Source: MFD01213-c1 sp963704405 (GTDB lineage: Bacteria > Planctomycetota > Phycisphaerae > Tepidisphaerales > Tepidisphaeraceae). Taken from it: a stretch of 64,000 nucleotides of DNA. The translations under genes and the position numbers were made by a program. Shown one piece after another: positions 1 through 10,525 of the stretch (position 1 is the first letter of the stretch; each line of letters starts with the position of its first letter). The notes beneath the pieces were generated by a model. It was not told the DNA's origin. It ran no database searches and saw only the letters and a list, made by a program, of their open reading frames with translations. The DNA lies in assembly GCA_963704405.1 (NCBI GenBank), contig OY969903.1, forward strand, positions 4,030,001-4,094,000. The letters are read 5' to 3'.

Positions 1-2
1 AA

Positions 3-1133
3 CGTTACCTCGAGCGGCTCCGCAACGATCCGCGCGGAAAGGCCGGCGATTATCTTTTGGCGGAAATGGATGGCCGCTCTGTTGGAACGGCGACGAGCTT
101 CAGCCTGCGGATGTGGGTGCGCGGCACTGCAATTCCCTGCCAGGGGGTGGCCTGGGTCGGCGCGATCAAAACCATGCGGCGGCGCGGTGGAGATTCCTCG
201 CAAGGCGTCGCCAGCGCCGTCATGCGCGAGATGCTCCGGATGGCCCGCGAGCGCGGCGATGTTGTCACTGCGCTGATGCCCTTTCGCGCTTCATTCTATG
301 AACATTTCGGATATGGAACGGTTGAGCGGAGAAATGATTGGACGGTGCCGCTGTCGATCCTTCCCACCGGGGATTTCAGCGGAATCCGATTTTATGAACC
401 TGCAGACTTCACCGCGCGGGCCGAATGCCTTCGCCGAGTGAATCGCGCAGGCCAATGCGATCCGGAAAGGTCCGACGCCTATTGGCACGCCCTGACCAAG
501 GCGGCGGAGGAAGGGTTATCCGTCGTCGATCGCCCGGCCGCGAACGGGCCGGTTCACGGTTCGATGTACCTGGTTCATCAGCATGTCAACGGCAAAGATG
601 TGCTGCGCGTCGCCGAGACAATTTATGAAGATGCCGCGGCGCTGCAGCGGCAATTATATTTCCTGGCAAGCCTGCGCGATCAATATGCTTCGGTGCAGAT
701 GGTGCTTCCGGCGGATTTGCGATTGAACTGGTGGTTGAAGGAATCGCAGCTTGAACATCGCCCGGTGAACCACGCGACGGCATCGGTTAAGCCGCAAACG
801 CGGATGCAGGTGCGCGTGCTGGATCACAAAAAGTTCCTGGAATCGCTGCACCTTCCGCCGGACATCAAAGGCGCGGCGACCGTTGAGGTGCAGGAATGCG
901 ACGGCGCTCCGGCCCGCTTCCGAGTCGAAATAAACGGCGGCCGCGCCGAAGTGGAGCCGACCCATGCAACGCCCGATTTTGCCTGCCCGGATCGCGTCTG
1001 GGCCGCCGTCGCCTGCGGGGATCTATCGGCGAGTGAGGCGGTGCGATTAAAATTGGGACGCGGCAATGGCGAGAGGAATTTATTGGATTTTTTGGCGCGA
1101 GGACCTGCGCCATTTTCTAATGAATATTTTTGA
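3..1133 (+). CDS. Eis-like GNAT N-acetyltransferase (5' partial)
   Basis: The reading frame is open from the first base of the window, so the true start lies upstream. The product resembles Eis-type enzymes: a split GNAT acetyltransferase region followed by a sterol-carrier-like C-terminal domain. Visible features are an acetyl-CoA loop rich in Arg/Gly (MRRRGGDSS, about nt 174-200), the FYEHFGYG segment (about nt 294-317) that in Eis enzymes carries the general-acid Tyr, and a C-terminus ending in Phe (NEYF), matching the Eis habit of using the terminal carboxylate in catalysis. The family acetylates amines, including aminoglycosides in mycobacteria; the substrate here is unknown. It is convergent with rimO, 86 bp away. 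Family assignment is firm; specificity is not. Confidence 0.85.
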   Translation, partial: RYLERLRNDPRGKAGDYLLAEMDGRSVGTATSFSLRMWVRGTAIPCQGVAWVGAIKTMRRRGGDSSQGVASAVMREMLRMARERGDVVTALMPFRASFYEHFGYGTVERRNDWTVPLSILPTGDFSGIRFYEPADFTARAECLRRVNRAGQCDPERSDAYWHALTKAAEEGLSVVDRPAANGPVHGSMYLVHQHVNGKDVLRVAETIYEDAAALQRQLYFLASLRDQYASVQMVLPADLRLNWWLKESQLEHRPVNHATASVKPQTRMQVRVLDHKKFLESLHLPPDIKGAATVEVQECDGAPARFRVEINGGRAEVEPTHATPDFACPDRVWAAVACGDLSASEAVRLKLGRGNGERNLLDFLARGPAPFSNEYF

Positions 1134-1219
1134 CGGCGATCTCTGCGTTTTTTTCGCCGGCCGCAGGCTATTGAATTTTTGGATCGGCGGAGTCGAGATA
1201 GTCTCCACTTATCTCGCAT

Positions 1220-2739
1220 TCACGCCGTCACCACTCTCAAGCTCCGCGACTTTTTTCGCGGCACTTCCGCCACCAGATCATATGCCTGGTAATCCGTAAC
1301 CTTGACGTTCACGATTTGGCCCGGATGCAGCGGCGTACCGTTGCCGCTGACGTGTACAACACTGTCGATGTCCGGGGCCTGAGTGTGGCTGCGGGCGACG
1401 AATCCGTCTTCTTCATCCCGCCCTGCAACTCGGTCGATCAAGACTTCGATCGTCTGGCCGACCTGCTTCTTCGCCTTGCGGAAAGCGACTTCCTGCTGGG
1501 CAAGCATCAGTTCTTCAACCCGCGCCTGCTTCACTTCATCCGGCAGTTGATCCGTCATCCGCCCCATCGGTGTACCCGGCTCCTGGCTATAGGGGAACAC
1601 ACCCATCATGTCGAAGCCAAAATCTTTCACGAACTTCACCAGTTCCTGATGCTGCGCTTCCGTTTCCCCCGGCGCGCCGGCGATGAATGTGGTGCGGATC
1701 GCCATCCCCGGAATTTTCCGCAGCTTGGCGAGCAGGGTTTCGATCTGCTTGCGCGTCACGCGGCGTTTCATCTTGGTTAGCACTTCGTCGTTGATGTGCT
1801 GGAGCGGCATATCGATGTACTTCACCAGCCGGCTGCTGCTCGCGATGGTGTCGATCATCTCGTCAGTAAAACAGGATGGATACGCATACATCAGCCGCAG
1901 CCAATGCACGTCCGTCAGTTCCTTATTCAATGTCCGCAAAAGCCCGGAAAGCCCTGGGGCATAACCGATATCCGTCCCGAAACTTGTCGTATCCTGACCG
2001 ATGAGGTTCAATTCCACCGCCCCATCTGCCGCCAGTTCGCGCGCTTCAGCAATATCTGTTCGATCGGCTTGGATCGCATCAATCCGCGAATCGAAGGGAT
2101 GGTGCAGAAAGAGCAACCCTGATTGCAGCCTTCGCTGATTCGCAGATAAGCATAATGCCGCGGCGTCAACCGCAGCCGGGCACGATCATTTTCAAATACG
2201 GGCAATCGGGAAGTCTTCGTCTCTTTGATTGCTGCATCAGCAACGGACAACTGGCCGCTGACCACGGACAATTGCGCCAGCTCTTTGGAGAGATCGTGAT
2301 ACTTCCCGAGGAAGTGCCCATGCTCCTGCCGCGGGTTTTCCTTTCCCTGCACGGCTTCAACGATATGCTCGCGATCGAAGACGCCTACGAGGCGATCGAT
2401 CCCCGGGGCATCTGAGAGTAGTTTTGTTTTATGCCGCTGAACGAGGCACCCGGCCACCACGACTCGGCGGCATTTGCCGCTTTTTTTCAATTCGATGGCT
2501 TCGCGAATTTCTTTGAGTGATTCATCCTTGCTGGCTTCGAGGAAGCCGCAGGTATTGATGACGATTGCATCGGCCGAGTTGGCATCGGCGGTGATGGTCA
2601 AGCCATCCTGCGCCAGAAGTCCGAGCATCCGTTCGCTGTCGACCAGGTTTTTAGGGCAACCAAGACTGACGAACGCCACCGACCGGATTGGCCGCTCGGC
2701 GGGAACTTTCATTGATGAACGATTGGCCGACTTGGCCAT
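1220..2739 (-). CDS. rimO: Ribosomal protein S12 methylthiotransferase RimO (frameshifted near 2050)
   Basis: RimO is a radical-SAM enzyme that methylthiolates an Asp of ribosomal protein S12. The N-terminal MTTase domain opens with VSLGCPKNLVDSERML, the radical-SAM cluster motif is CNQGCSFC (CxxxCxxC), and the C-terminal part carries a TRAM-like domain. The protein is in two frames: the first ends after RSKPIEQIL and the second resumes at AEARELAADGAVELNLIGQDT. Restoring one base near nt 2050 (TTG GCT GAA instead of TTGCTGAA) rebuilds the canonical sequence, giving about 506 residues. The extra length includes a linker (LSVVSGQLSVA, about nt 2238-2272) that is the translation of a dispersed DNA repeat. 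The start ATG at 2739 has a GGAG seven bases upstream. A one-base sequencing error is more likely than a pseudogene. Confidence 0.9.
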
Positions 2740-2995
2740 ACAAGGGCTCCAGTGCAGATGAGAAGGAGGAAAGACGGCGACAGAATAACGCGAACGGCAT
2801 CGTGCAACAACGATACGCCGGCGCGCATGTTTAGTTTGCGGGCAACGGGCATCTTTGCAGATGTGCGGTTGTTAAGATGCGTTACCCAAACTTTTCCCAA
2901 AAATCAGGATGTATTCCGCTACTGCCTGCTAACTCGCAACTTGCGGAATTGTCGCGATTTGGAGTCCAAATTTGAAAGACTGTGGTGATCCTGAT
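2740..2995. promoter_or_regulatory. Divergent intergenic region rimO/folC
   Basis: These 256 bases separate the divergent rimO and folC starts and must hold at least one promoter in each direction. I see no convincing paired -35/-10 boxes, no terminator and no credible small reading frame. Confidence 0.3.
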
Positions 2996-4513
2996 ATGAT
3001 TACTTCCATGGCGATGCAAGCAAAAACGAGGCGAACCACTCCGCGCAGAAGGACCGCGCTGGTAGCCGCGCGAACGCGCAAACCCGTAAAACCCGCACAT
3101 CCGGTTCGAGCGGTAAAATCTACCGGTTTTATCGAAGCCAAGCCTGTTCATCATGGTGTGAGCAACTTCACGAAGTCGCTCCGCTTCCTGAACACGCTTA
3201 GCGATTTTGAACGGCTCCGAATCGTGCGTTACAATAGCCAGAACTTTGACTTAGATCGCATGCGCACCCTGCTGAAGAAGCTGGGAAACCCGCAGGATCA
3301 GTTCCGGTCTGTCCATATCGCCGGCACCAAAGGCAAGGGAAGCACCTGCGCCATGGTCGCGGCGATGCTGCAGGCTTGTGGTTACAAAGTAGGCGTTTAT
3401 ACCAGCCCGCATCTGGTCGACATCCGCGAACGGATCCAGATCAACGGTGAAATGATCAGCCATACCGATTTTGCCCGCCTGGTGAAGTCGATCGAACCGA
3501 TTATTGCCCGCAGCCGGCCGGTGCCGACGTACTTTGATGTACTCACCGCCGTCGCCTTTAAGTACTTTGCCGATCATAAGATCGATATCGGCGTCATCGA
3601 AACAGGGCTTGGTGGTCGGCTCGACAGCACCAATGTGATTAAGCCTGAAGTGACTGCGATCACCAGCATCAGCAAGGACCACATGGCCCAACTCGGGCCA
3701 ACGCTGGGACACATCGCCACCGAAAAAGCAGGAATCTTTAAGCATGGCGTTCCGGCGGTGACAGTGATTCAGGATCCGGATGCGGAAGCCGCGCTGAAGC
3801 GTGTCGCCGAAAAAGTCGGTGCTCCACTTGATATCACCGGCAAGACCATTGAGTTCAGCTATCGTTTTGAAGCCACTCGAATGCTCGGCCCGCACAACCG
3901 CGTCTGCCTGACGACGCCGAACACTAAGTTCGAGCATCTGGCGGTTCCGTTGGTTGGTGAACATCAGGCGATCAACTGCGGCTTGGCCCTTAGCATTGTG
4001 GATAAGCTGAAGAGCCGAGGGATCGCAATCAATGATTCCCGTGCGATGGAGGGGCTTTCCAAGGTGACCATCCCCGGCCGCATGGAGATGGTCAGCCAGA
4101 CCCCGCGCGTGCTGGTTGACGGCGCTCACAACGCAGCCAGCGTGGATGCCCTTATGAAGGCGATCGGGCAGCACATCCCATGCGATTCCATCGTCGTCAT
4201 CTTCGGTTGTTGCGGCGACAAAGACGTCGCCGGGATGCTCGACCGCATCACCAGCGGCGCTGATAAGGTCATCTTCACCAAGGTCGACAACATCCGCACC
4301 GCCAACCCGGAAGAGTTGGCTGCCCGGTATGTCGAGCTTTACGGGAAGATGGCCCAAGTGGCTCCAACCCTGGAAGATGCGTTGGCGATCGCCAACCGGG
4401 CGGTAACCAAGGAAGACCTGATCTGCATCACCGGCAGCTTCTACCTGGTCGGCGAAGCGAAAAAACATTTCACCGCCAAGGCAGCGGCGAAGGCAGCCGC
4501 ACAGGCACAGTAG
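2996..4513 (+). CDS. folC: Folylpolyglutamate synthase / dihydrofolate synthase FolC
   Basis: FolC adds glutamates to folates in the cytoplasm with ATP. The Mur-ligase-type P-loop GTKGKGST, then YTSPHLVDIRERIQING, the ETGLGGRLDSTN block and the C-terminal VDGAHN motif are all present, and the length of about 500 residues is normal once a basic N-terminal extension (KTRRTTPRRRTALVAARTRK) is allowed for. Three in-frame ATGs (2996, 3008, 3014) and an upstream TTG at 2972 are possible starts; none has a clear Shine-Dalgarno sequence, so 2996 is a choice of convenience. A strong hairpin follows the stop. The gene stands alone. Confidence 0.93.
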   Translation: MITSMAMQAKTRRTTPRRRTALVAARTRKPVKPAHPVRAVKSTGFIEAKPVHHGVSNFTKSLRFLNTLSDFERLRIVRYNSQNFDLDRMRTLLKKLGNPQDQFRSVHIAGTKGKGSTCAMVAAMLQACGYKVGVYTSPHLVDIRERIQINGEMISHTDFARLVKSIEPIIARSRPVPTYFDVLTAVAFKYFADHKIDIGVIETGLGGRLDSTNVIKPEVTAITSISKDHMAQLGPTLGHIATEKAGIFKHGVPAVTVIQDPDAEAALKRVAEKVGAPLDITGKTIEFSYRFEATRMLGPHNRVCLTTPNTKFEHLAVPLVGEHQAINCGLALSIVDKLKSRGIAINDSRAMEGLSKVTIPGRMEMVSQTPRVLVDGAHNAASVDALMKAIGQHIPCDSIVVIFGCCGDKDVAGMLDRITSGADKVIFTKVDNIRTANPEELAARYVELYGKMAQVAPTLEDALAIANRAVTKEDLICITGSFYLVGEAKKHFTAKAAAKAAAQAQ

Positions 4514-4559
4514 AAGCTTGACTGGATTGGCAAGGGCTGCTTCGGTAGGATTTAATGAA

Positions 4560-4591
4560 GACAAAGGCGATCCAAATGGATCGCCTTTGTC
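4560..4591 (+). terminator. Perfect hairpin after folC
   Basis: A 14-bp perfect stem (GACAAAGGCGATCC pairing with GGATCGCCTTTGTC) closes an AAAT loop, 47 bases after the folC stop. No T-run follows, so it may act as a terminator or as a 3'-end stabilising hairpin. Confidence 0.6.
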
Positions 4592-4762
4592 GTTCACGAA
4601 CGATTGCAGCGCGTATCAAACGGGCGTTGGCGGAGAATGATTGAAACAGTTTGCAGCCGCTCGCCGTCTGTTTTTCAAGGCGGCTCAAAGTCGATTCGCA
4701 TCAACCTCCCCTGCACGGATGCAACGGTTCGCCAGCTCGTCCCCACAATTTGAGGAGTATCA

Positions 4763-7500
4763 ATGCCTTCGATGACGTCTGCCCGGTCTTGCCGCCGCTC
4801 CCCCAGAAATAAATCCGCGATCCGCTCGGTCTTCGAATCGCTGGAGCACCGCCAACTTCTCGCCGCCCAGTTGACTGCAGCCATCAGCCCCGTGCTCGCG
4901 ACACCATCGCAGCCGCAGACGATTGACCTGTCAACGCATTTCAACGATCCCAATATCCCCGGCACTGTCGCCGAGCTTCGTACCAGCCAGGGCGTCATTG
5001 ACATTGCCTTGACGGACTCAGCGACACCGATCACTGTTGCAAACTTTCTTCACTACATTAATTCCGGCGAGTTTGACCACACGATATTCAGCCGAAGCGT
5101 GGTTGGCTTCGTGGAACAGCTTGGCGGATACAGCATCAATGACCTCAAGGACCACATTCCAGTCGCTCCCGCCATCGCCAGCGAATTCAGTTCGTCCCGG
5201 TCGAATCTCCGAGGCACCGTTGCGATGGCGTTAAGCGGCAGCACCAACACTACCGCCCAGAGCGAATGGTTTTTCAATCTTGCCGACAATTCCAGTAATC
5301 TCGATTCACAAAATGGCGGCTTCACCGTATTCGGAAAAGTCATCGGAAACGGAATGGCGATTGTCGATCGAATTGCCAGCTTTCCGATTAAGGACATTTC
5401 CAAACCTACAGCGAACACCGCCCTCACCACTGTTCCCCTGCAGAATTATCCGGCAACGCATAATCCACCCATCCGAATTGCAAACTTGGTAACTGTCAAC
5501 CAAGCCATCGCGATTCCCGGCATGACATTTACCGCTGTCAGCGACAATCCTTCTGTTAAGCCGCTCATTAACGGGAATTCCTTGTCGTTCGCTTTTGTTC
5601 CCGGAGCAAAGGGCGCGGCGGGCATCACTGTTACCGCACACAGTTTCGATGGCACCACCGTAACAAACTCATTTGTAGTCACCGTCCCCGATACCACCAC
5701 TCCCGCCGCCGGCCCGGTTGCGGTTAATGACGGGCCGGTGAATGCTTTCCAGGGTTCCACGAATGTTTTTAAACCGCTGCTCAACGACACGGATTCTCTC
5801 GCCGCGTTGTCACCGGCTACGTTGACGATCACCACTGAACCGGCGCATGGGACCGCGACGGTGAACACCGCCACCGGCGAAATTAGCTATACCCCTGCGG
5901 GCTTTATCGGTTCCGATTCGCTGCAATACACCATCACCGACACCGCGGGCAACGTATCGGCGCCGGCGACGATCACCGTCAATGTCGCCGCCCCTGCGCT
6001 CACCGTCACCATCGGCTCCGCCAGCGTTCGGAGCCTTGTTTACACTGAACCCGATGGCACCGTTTCCCACGTTTCGATCAGCGGCGGCACTGCGGTCGTC
6101 ACCTTTGCTGATTCCAATGTCACTCTCACTACAGCCAACGGCGTCGCGACCGCACATGGCACGGGCGCGACCATCAGCAGCATCGTCATCACCAACGCCG
6201 CCAAACATCAGGCCAGCCTGAGCATCGCCTCGAGCGGCGGCCCTGATGGCGTCTCGACGATCGGTTCCATCACCGACGCCGGCGCGATGATCAGCATCAC
6301 CGCCTCGCACACTGTGCTGACGGGCAGCTTGAATGTCGACGGGTTGTCGGCGCTCACGCTCGCCTCGGCTGCCCAGGCGACATTGAACATCAGCGGCTCG
6401 CGCCGAATCTTTCGCTGGTCATCGCCACCGCGACCGATACCTCACTGACCTCCGCAGAACCCATCATCAGCCTGCGATCGGTTGAATGGCTCAACACCGA
6501 CGGCATCGTCGACATGATTTCCGCCCCCTCCATCCGCAGGCTTTCCATCAGCGGCAATTTCGCTGAAAGCCTCAATCTCACCGACACCAATACTTCAATC
6601 GGCTCCGCCCGCATCGGTGGCAGCCTTACTGGCGGACAATGGAATATCTTCGGGAACGCGCTCGGCATCACCGCAAAATCGGCGGCGACGGCGTGGGGCA
6701 TTTCCACAGGCGCGAGCGTCAATTTGCTTCACATCAGCACGGGTGACTTCGGCAGCACGCTCGCCGTCGGTCATCTGGGTGATTTCGCCGTTGCGGGTGA
6801 TTTGACGGGCGGCGCTTTCATTGTGCATGGGACGGTTTCGAGCATTACTGCCCGTTCAGCCGCCGCGGCCTGGAGCCTTACCGCTGATGCCACGGTTGAG
6901 TCAATGCACATCAAACGCGACCTCGCGGCCAATATCACAGCAGGCGCGATTAATGTCCTGACGGTCGGTGGAAATCTGCATGACAACACGATCAAAACTC
7001 AGGCCGCCTTTGTTGCCGGAGCCGATCAGATTCATAAGCTGAACGTCGCCGGCGTCATTGACCACACAACGATCAATGCAACCGGCAACATCGGCATTAT
7101 CACCGGCGCTGCACTGACCAACAGCCGCCTGTACGCGGGCGTTACTTCCACCATCACCACTGGTGGAACGCTGCCCACAGCATCAGCGAATTTCTCCAGT
7201 GCGGCGGTCATCAAAGATGTTCGTCTTGGCACAACCAAACCGACTTTCTCCAACAGCTTCATCGCCGCCCAGACGATTACGTCGCTGCGGCTCGGTTCGA
7301 TCAAGACCACCAACACCGGCATCCACTTCGGGGTCGCCGGCGTTACCCTCGATAAAATTACGGGCACGCTCGACACCGGCCCGCGACTGGCGTTAAACCA
7401 GGGGAACCTGATCACCGCCGCCACGCTGTCGAGCTTTTTCAGTCAAAAGAAAATCACCACCGCCAAGTTGAATGACTTCCAGATTAATATCCTGACGTGA
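4763..7500 (+). CDS. Exported cyclophilin-fold surface protein, copy 1 (frameshifted near 6401)
   Basis: The start ATG at 4763 has GAGGAG six bases upstream. The N-terminus is basic and carries FESLEHRQLLAA, the planctomycete E-x-L-E-x-R-x-L-L motif of large exported proteins. Residues about 65-200 form a cyclophilin-type peptidyl-prolyl isomerase domain (NFLHYINSGEFDHTIFSRSV, GTVAMALSGS, FFNLADNSSNLD, FTVFGKVIGNGM). Next comes an Ig/cadherin-like segment (NDGPVNAFQGSTNVFKPLLNDTDS) and a long Ser/Thr/Ile-rich repetitive beta region. The frame breaks at about nt 6401; one missing base between ISGS and PNLSLVIATATD restores about 912 residues, the length of the downstream paralogue (about 909). 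The active-site Arg (FSR) is kept, but the usual Gln of SQFF is Glu (SEWFF). Probably a cell-surface or secreted protein; isomerase activity is unproven. Confidence 0.75.
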
Positions 7501-7775
7501 TTTGACTTTTTGCGAAAGTGCTACGGCGTTCCGGATCGCTTCGTCGTCATCCTGAGGTATCTCGAAGAATTCCACTGCATCGCCGCTGATGGTGAGAGCC
7601 TTCGGTTTAGTGAAAGCTGCTCTAAACAAGAATTGGCGGCCAGTGCAAATGAGTTGGCCGCGGATCCGTCGAACGCCGCTAAACATTGGCAAGGCGGCCA
7701 TCGTAAGACTTATCGCTGGAGGGTCCGCCGACAAGCGCTGGCGGATTTTGAATGCTGTTCGTGGAGAGGAAAATC
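7501..7775. other. Intergenic spacer between the two cyclophilin-like genes
   Basis: The 275-bp spacer contains a copy of a short sequence (GTCATCCTGAGGTATCTCGA, 7547-7566) of a kind that I believe recurs between genes in many bacteria, although I cannot count copies here. I see no tRNA, terminator or credible reading frame. It must contain either a promoter for the second gene or the linker of a two-gene transcript. Confidence 0.3.
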
Positions 7776-10502
7776 ATGCTGTCGTTCAAATCTCGTGTCG
7801 CCGTTGCCCTTCGTCCCGATGTTTGTCGCCGCAATGCACATCTGCACCGCTGCGCCTGCGAAGCGTTGGAATCTCGCAAGCTTCTGACCGCGATCACGGT
7901 AGCGCCGGTTCCATCGTTCCTGGCCCATCCAGGAAACGCAAGCGCAGACTCCATTGATCTGACCACGCATTTTGTCGATAGCGACGCTCCCGATGGCGGT
8001 ACCATCGCGCAGCTTCAGATCAGCGGCGGCGACACCGCTGCCAGCGATATCAATATCAGCGGCAACATCAATATCGCGCTGAACGACAAAGCCACCCCGC
8101 AAACTGTTGCAAATTTTCTCAAATATGTGAACGGCTCTGCCTTCGATAACACCCTTTTCAGCCGAAGCGTTCCCGGATTTGTCGAACAGCTTGGCGCCGT
8201 CAGCATTAATAACCCGCTCAGTCATATTTCCACGTTCGGGACTATCCCCAGCGAGTTTGATCCGAGCCGCCACAATGTACGCGGCACCGTCGCGATGGCG
8301 CTGAGCGGAAGCACTAATGACACCGCAAGCAGCGACTTCTTTTTCAATCTCGCGGACAATTCATCCAATCTTGATAATCAAAATGGTGGTTTCACTGTCT
8401 TCGGCAACGTCATCGGTAACGGGATGAACCTGGTAGACGAGGTAGCCTCGCTTCCCACCGGCGACCTCGGGAGCATCCTCGATCCCAGCAAGCCGGCCGG
8501 AAGCTACGGCAACGTCACGGATGTTCCCTTTGTCAATTACGACCCAACCAAAACCCCCGCGCCTGCGTTGCACGTCAACAACCTTGTCGCCGTCAATAAA
8601 GCGATTTCTTTTCCCAGCATCACGTACACGGCCACCAGTTTGAATGACGCACTGGTGAAGCCGGTCATCACGAATGGCACGCTTTCATTCACGTACACGC
8701 CGGGAATGACCGGCAGCGCGACGATTGTCATCACCGGCCAAAGTTTTGATGGCACTCAGGTTTCGCAGGCGTTCCTCGTCACCGTCCCCGATCCAAACAA
8801 TCCAACCGCCGGCCCCACTGCTGTCAATGATGCCCCGGCGAATGTCATCAATAGCGCCTCCGTCACACAGATCCGGCCGCTCAATAATGACACCGACTCC
8901 ACTGGCTTTCTGCTGCGCAACGGGCTTACTATCGTCGCCTCTCCCGCCCATGGCACCGTCAGCATCGACTCCAATGCCGGCTTCTTCAACTACACCGCAA
9001 CCGCCAATTATGTCGGCCCCGACTCTTTCACCTACACCATCCGCGACAGCAGCGGCGTGACTTCAAATGTCGCGACGGTCAATCTCAACATCGTTCCCCC
9101 TCCGGCGTTCATTACACTCGGCCACGGTGGAGGCCATGACCTCACTTACCACGAACCTGACGGCACCATTGGTCATGTCACCTTCAGCGGTGGAACAGCA
9201 AAAATCACTTTTACCGACTTCAACGTTCAGATTTCAGGGACAGCCGCTCACATCATCGTCGCTGGTCCAAGCGCCAACATCAGCGATATCACCATTAACC
9301 CTGTCGGCACGCAGAAACCCTCCCTCAAAATCACGGCCACCGGAGGCCCCGACAATCTTGTCACCATCGGCACTATTGAAAGCCTCACAGCTAAGCTTTC
9401 CGCCATCATCGCACCCGGCGCCGCCTTGATCGGCGATGTCGTGCTTGCGGGCGCGGGTAAATTGATCTTTGCCTCCGCGAATCAATCAACGATCAAAATC
9501 AGTGGTGGAATCCCCGTAACCTCCCTCATCAGCATCGGCACCGCCACCGACACCACCCTGACTGACGACTCCCCCATCAGAACCCTGCGCTCCCAAACCT
9601 GGACAAGCACTAACGGCGGCGACCATTCCATCACAGCCCCCTCCATCACCACATTGATCAACTCCGGCAATTTTGATGAAAGCCTGTCCCTCACGGCCTC
9701 CAGGGCTATCGATCTGGTCACGGCCCGCATTGGCGGTGATCTCAACTCCGGCACCTGGACCTTCAGCGGCGCCGTCCTCAACATCTCTGCTCGATCTACC
9801 GCGTCCGCCTGGAGCCTCAACGGCGCCGGGCTGGTCCAGAGCCTTCGTCTTTCTGGATCGCTCAACAGTAACATCCAGACCGGCGCGCTCGGTCTGCTCA
9901 CTGTCAAGGGCAACCTTGGCGACAGCAACAGCCATATTTCCATTCAGGCGCTTACATCATTCGATGCCCATGCTCTTCGCATCGGTGTCATTCACGTCGC
10001 CGGCACAGTTACCAATGCCATCATCTTTTCCAATGGAAACATCGGCAGCATCACCGTCGGCAAACTCGTCGGCAGCGGAATTTACGCCGGCGTGAGCAGC
10101 ACCATCGCCGGATCGCTGGGCATGCCTGCTTCCGACAGCGACTATCTTGCCCCCACCGCTTTCATCAATTCAATACACCTTGGCAGAGGAACCCCCGCCT
10201 TCTCCCAGTCCGTCATTGCCGCCGGCGTGCTTAAAGCCGTCAATGTCAGCGTCGTTAATACGACCGGCGCCACCGCACAGAATGGAAATCCCATTCCCTT
10301 CGGTGTCGCTGCCGAAATCTTCGGCTCACTCACCGCGATCCTCGACACCGGAAAAACTTTATCCCTTACGCGAGCGCAGCTTAAATCCGCTGCGGTGCTT
10401 ACGGCCTTTGAAACAAAGAAAGGCATCACTACCGCTGACTTGCACGATTTCACAATCACCGTGGTCCCCCAGCCGGCGAAACCCAAGCCCGTAAAGAAAT
10501 GA
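7776..10502 (+). CDS. Exported cyclophilin-fold surface protein, copy 2
   Basis: This is an intact paralogue of the preceding gene with the same domain order: a basic N-terminus with ALESRKLLTA (export-type motif), a cyclophilin domain (NFLKYVNGSAFDNTLFSRSV, GTVAMALSGS, FFNLADNSSNLD, FTVFGNVIGNGM), a cadherin/Ig-like segment with NDTDSTGF, then about 450 residues of imperfect beta-strand repeats. The start at 7776 is preferred over the ATG at 7752 because GGAGAGG lies just upstream. The Gln expected in SQFF is Asp here (SDFFF), so both copies lack it. The C-terminus is basic (PAKPKPVKK) and has no PEP-CTERM tail. The pair is a tandem duplication; function is inferred to be extracellular and remains unknown. 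Confidence 0.8.
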   Translation: MLSFKSRVAVALRPDVCRRNAHLHRCACEALESRKLLTAITVAPVPSFLAHPGNASADSIDLTTHFVDSDAPDGGTIAQLQISGGDTAASDINISGNINIALNDKATPQTVANFLKYVNGSAFDNTLFSRSVPGFVEQLGAVSINNPLSHISTFGTIPSEFDPSRHNVRGTVAMALSGSTNDTASSDFFFNLADNSSNLDNQNGGFTVFGNVIGNGMNLVDEVASLPTGDLGSILDPSKPAGSYGNVTDVPFVNYDPTKTPAPALHVNNLVAVNKAISFPSITYTATSLNDALVKPVITNGTLSFTYTPGMTGSATIVITGQSFDGTQVSQAFLVTVPDPNNPTAGPTAVNDAPANVINSASVTQIRPLNNDTDSTGFLLRNGLTIVASPAHGTVSIDSNAGFFNYTATANYVGPDSFTYTIRDSSGVTSNVATVNLNIVPPPAFITLGHGGGHDLTYHEPDGTIGHVTFSGGTAKITFTDFNVQISGTAAHIIVAGPSANISDITINPVGTQKPSLKITATGGPDNLVTIGTIESLTAKLSAIIAPGAALIGDVVLAGAGKLIFASANQSTIKISGGIPVTSLISIGTATDTTLTDDSPIRTLRSQTWTSTNGGDHSITAPSITTLINSGNFDESLSLTASRAIDLVTARIGGDLNSGTWTFSGAVLNISARSTASAWSLNGAGLVQSLRLSGSLNSNIQTGALGLLTVKGNLGDSNSHISIQALTSFDAHALRIGVIHVAGTVTNAIIFSNGNIGSITVGKLVGSGIYAGVSSTIAGSLGMPASDSDYLAPTAFINSIHLGRGTPAFSQSVIAAGVLKAVNVSVVNTTGATAQNGNPIPFGVAAEIFGSLTAILDTGKTLSLTRAQLKSAAVLTAFETKKGITTADLHDFTITVVPQPAKPKPVKK

Positions 10503-10525
10503 CGACCTTGCAAGAAACAGGTTTG

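Noticed and set aside
1134..1159. Stem CGGCGA/TCGCCG between the acetyltransferase and rimO
   Set aside because: The T-run lies in the loop rather than after the stem and the stem is only six pairs; a terminator is possible but unsupported.
3251..4597. A 448-codon open frame on the minus strand opposite folC
   Set aside because: It is the antisense of a well-conserved gene; its translation has no recognisable motif and long shadow frames are common at this GC content.
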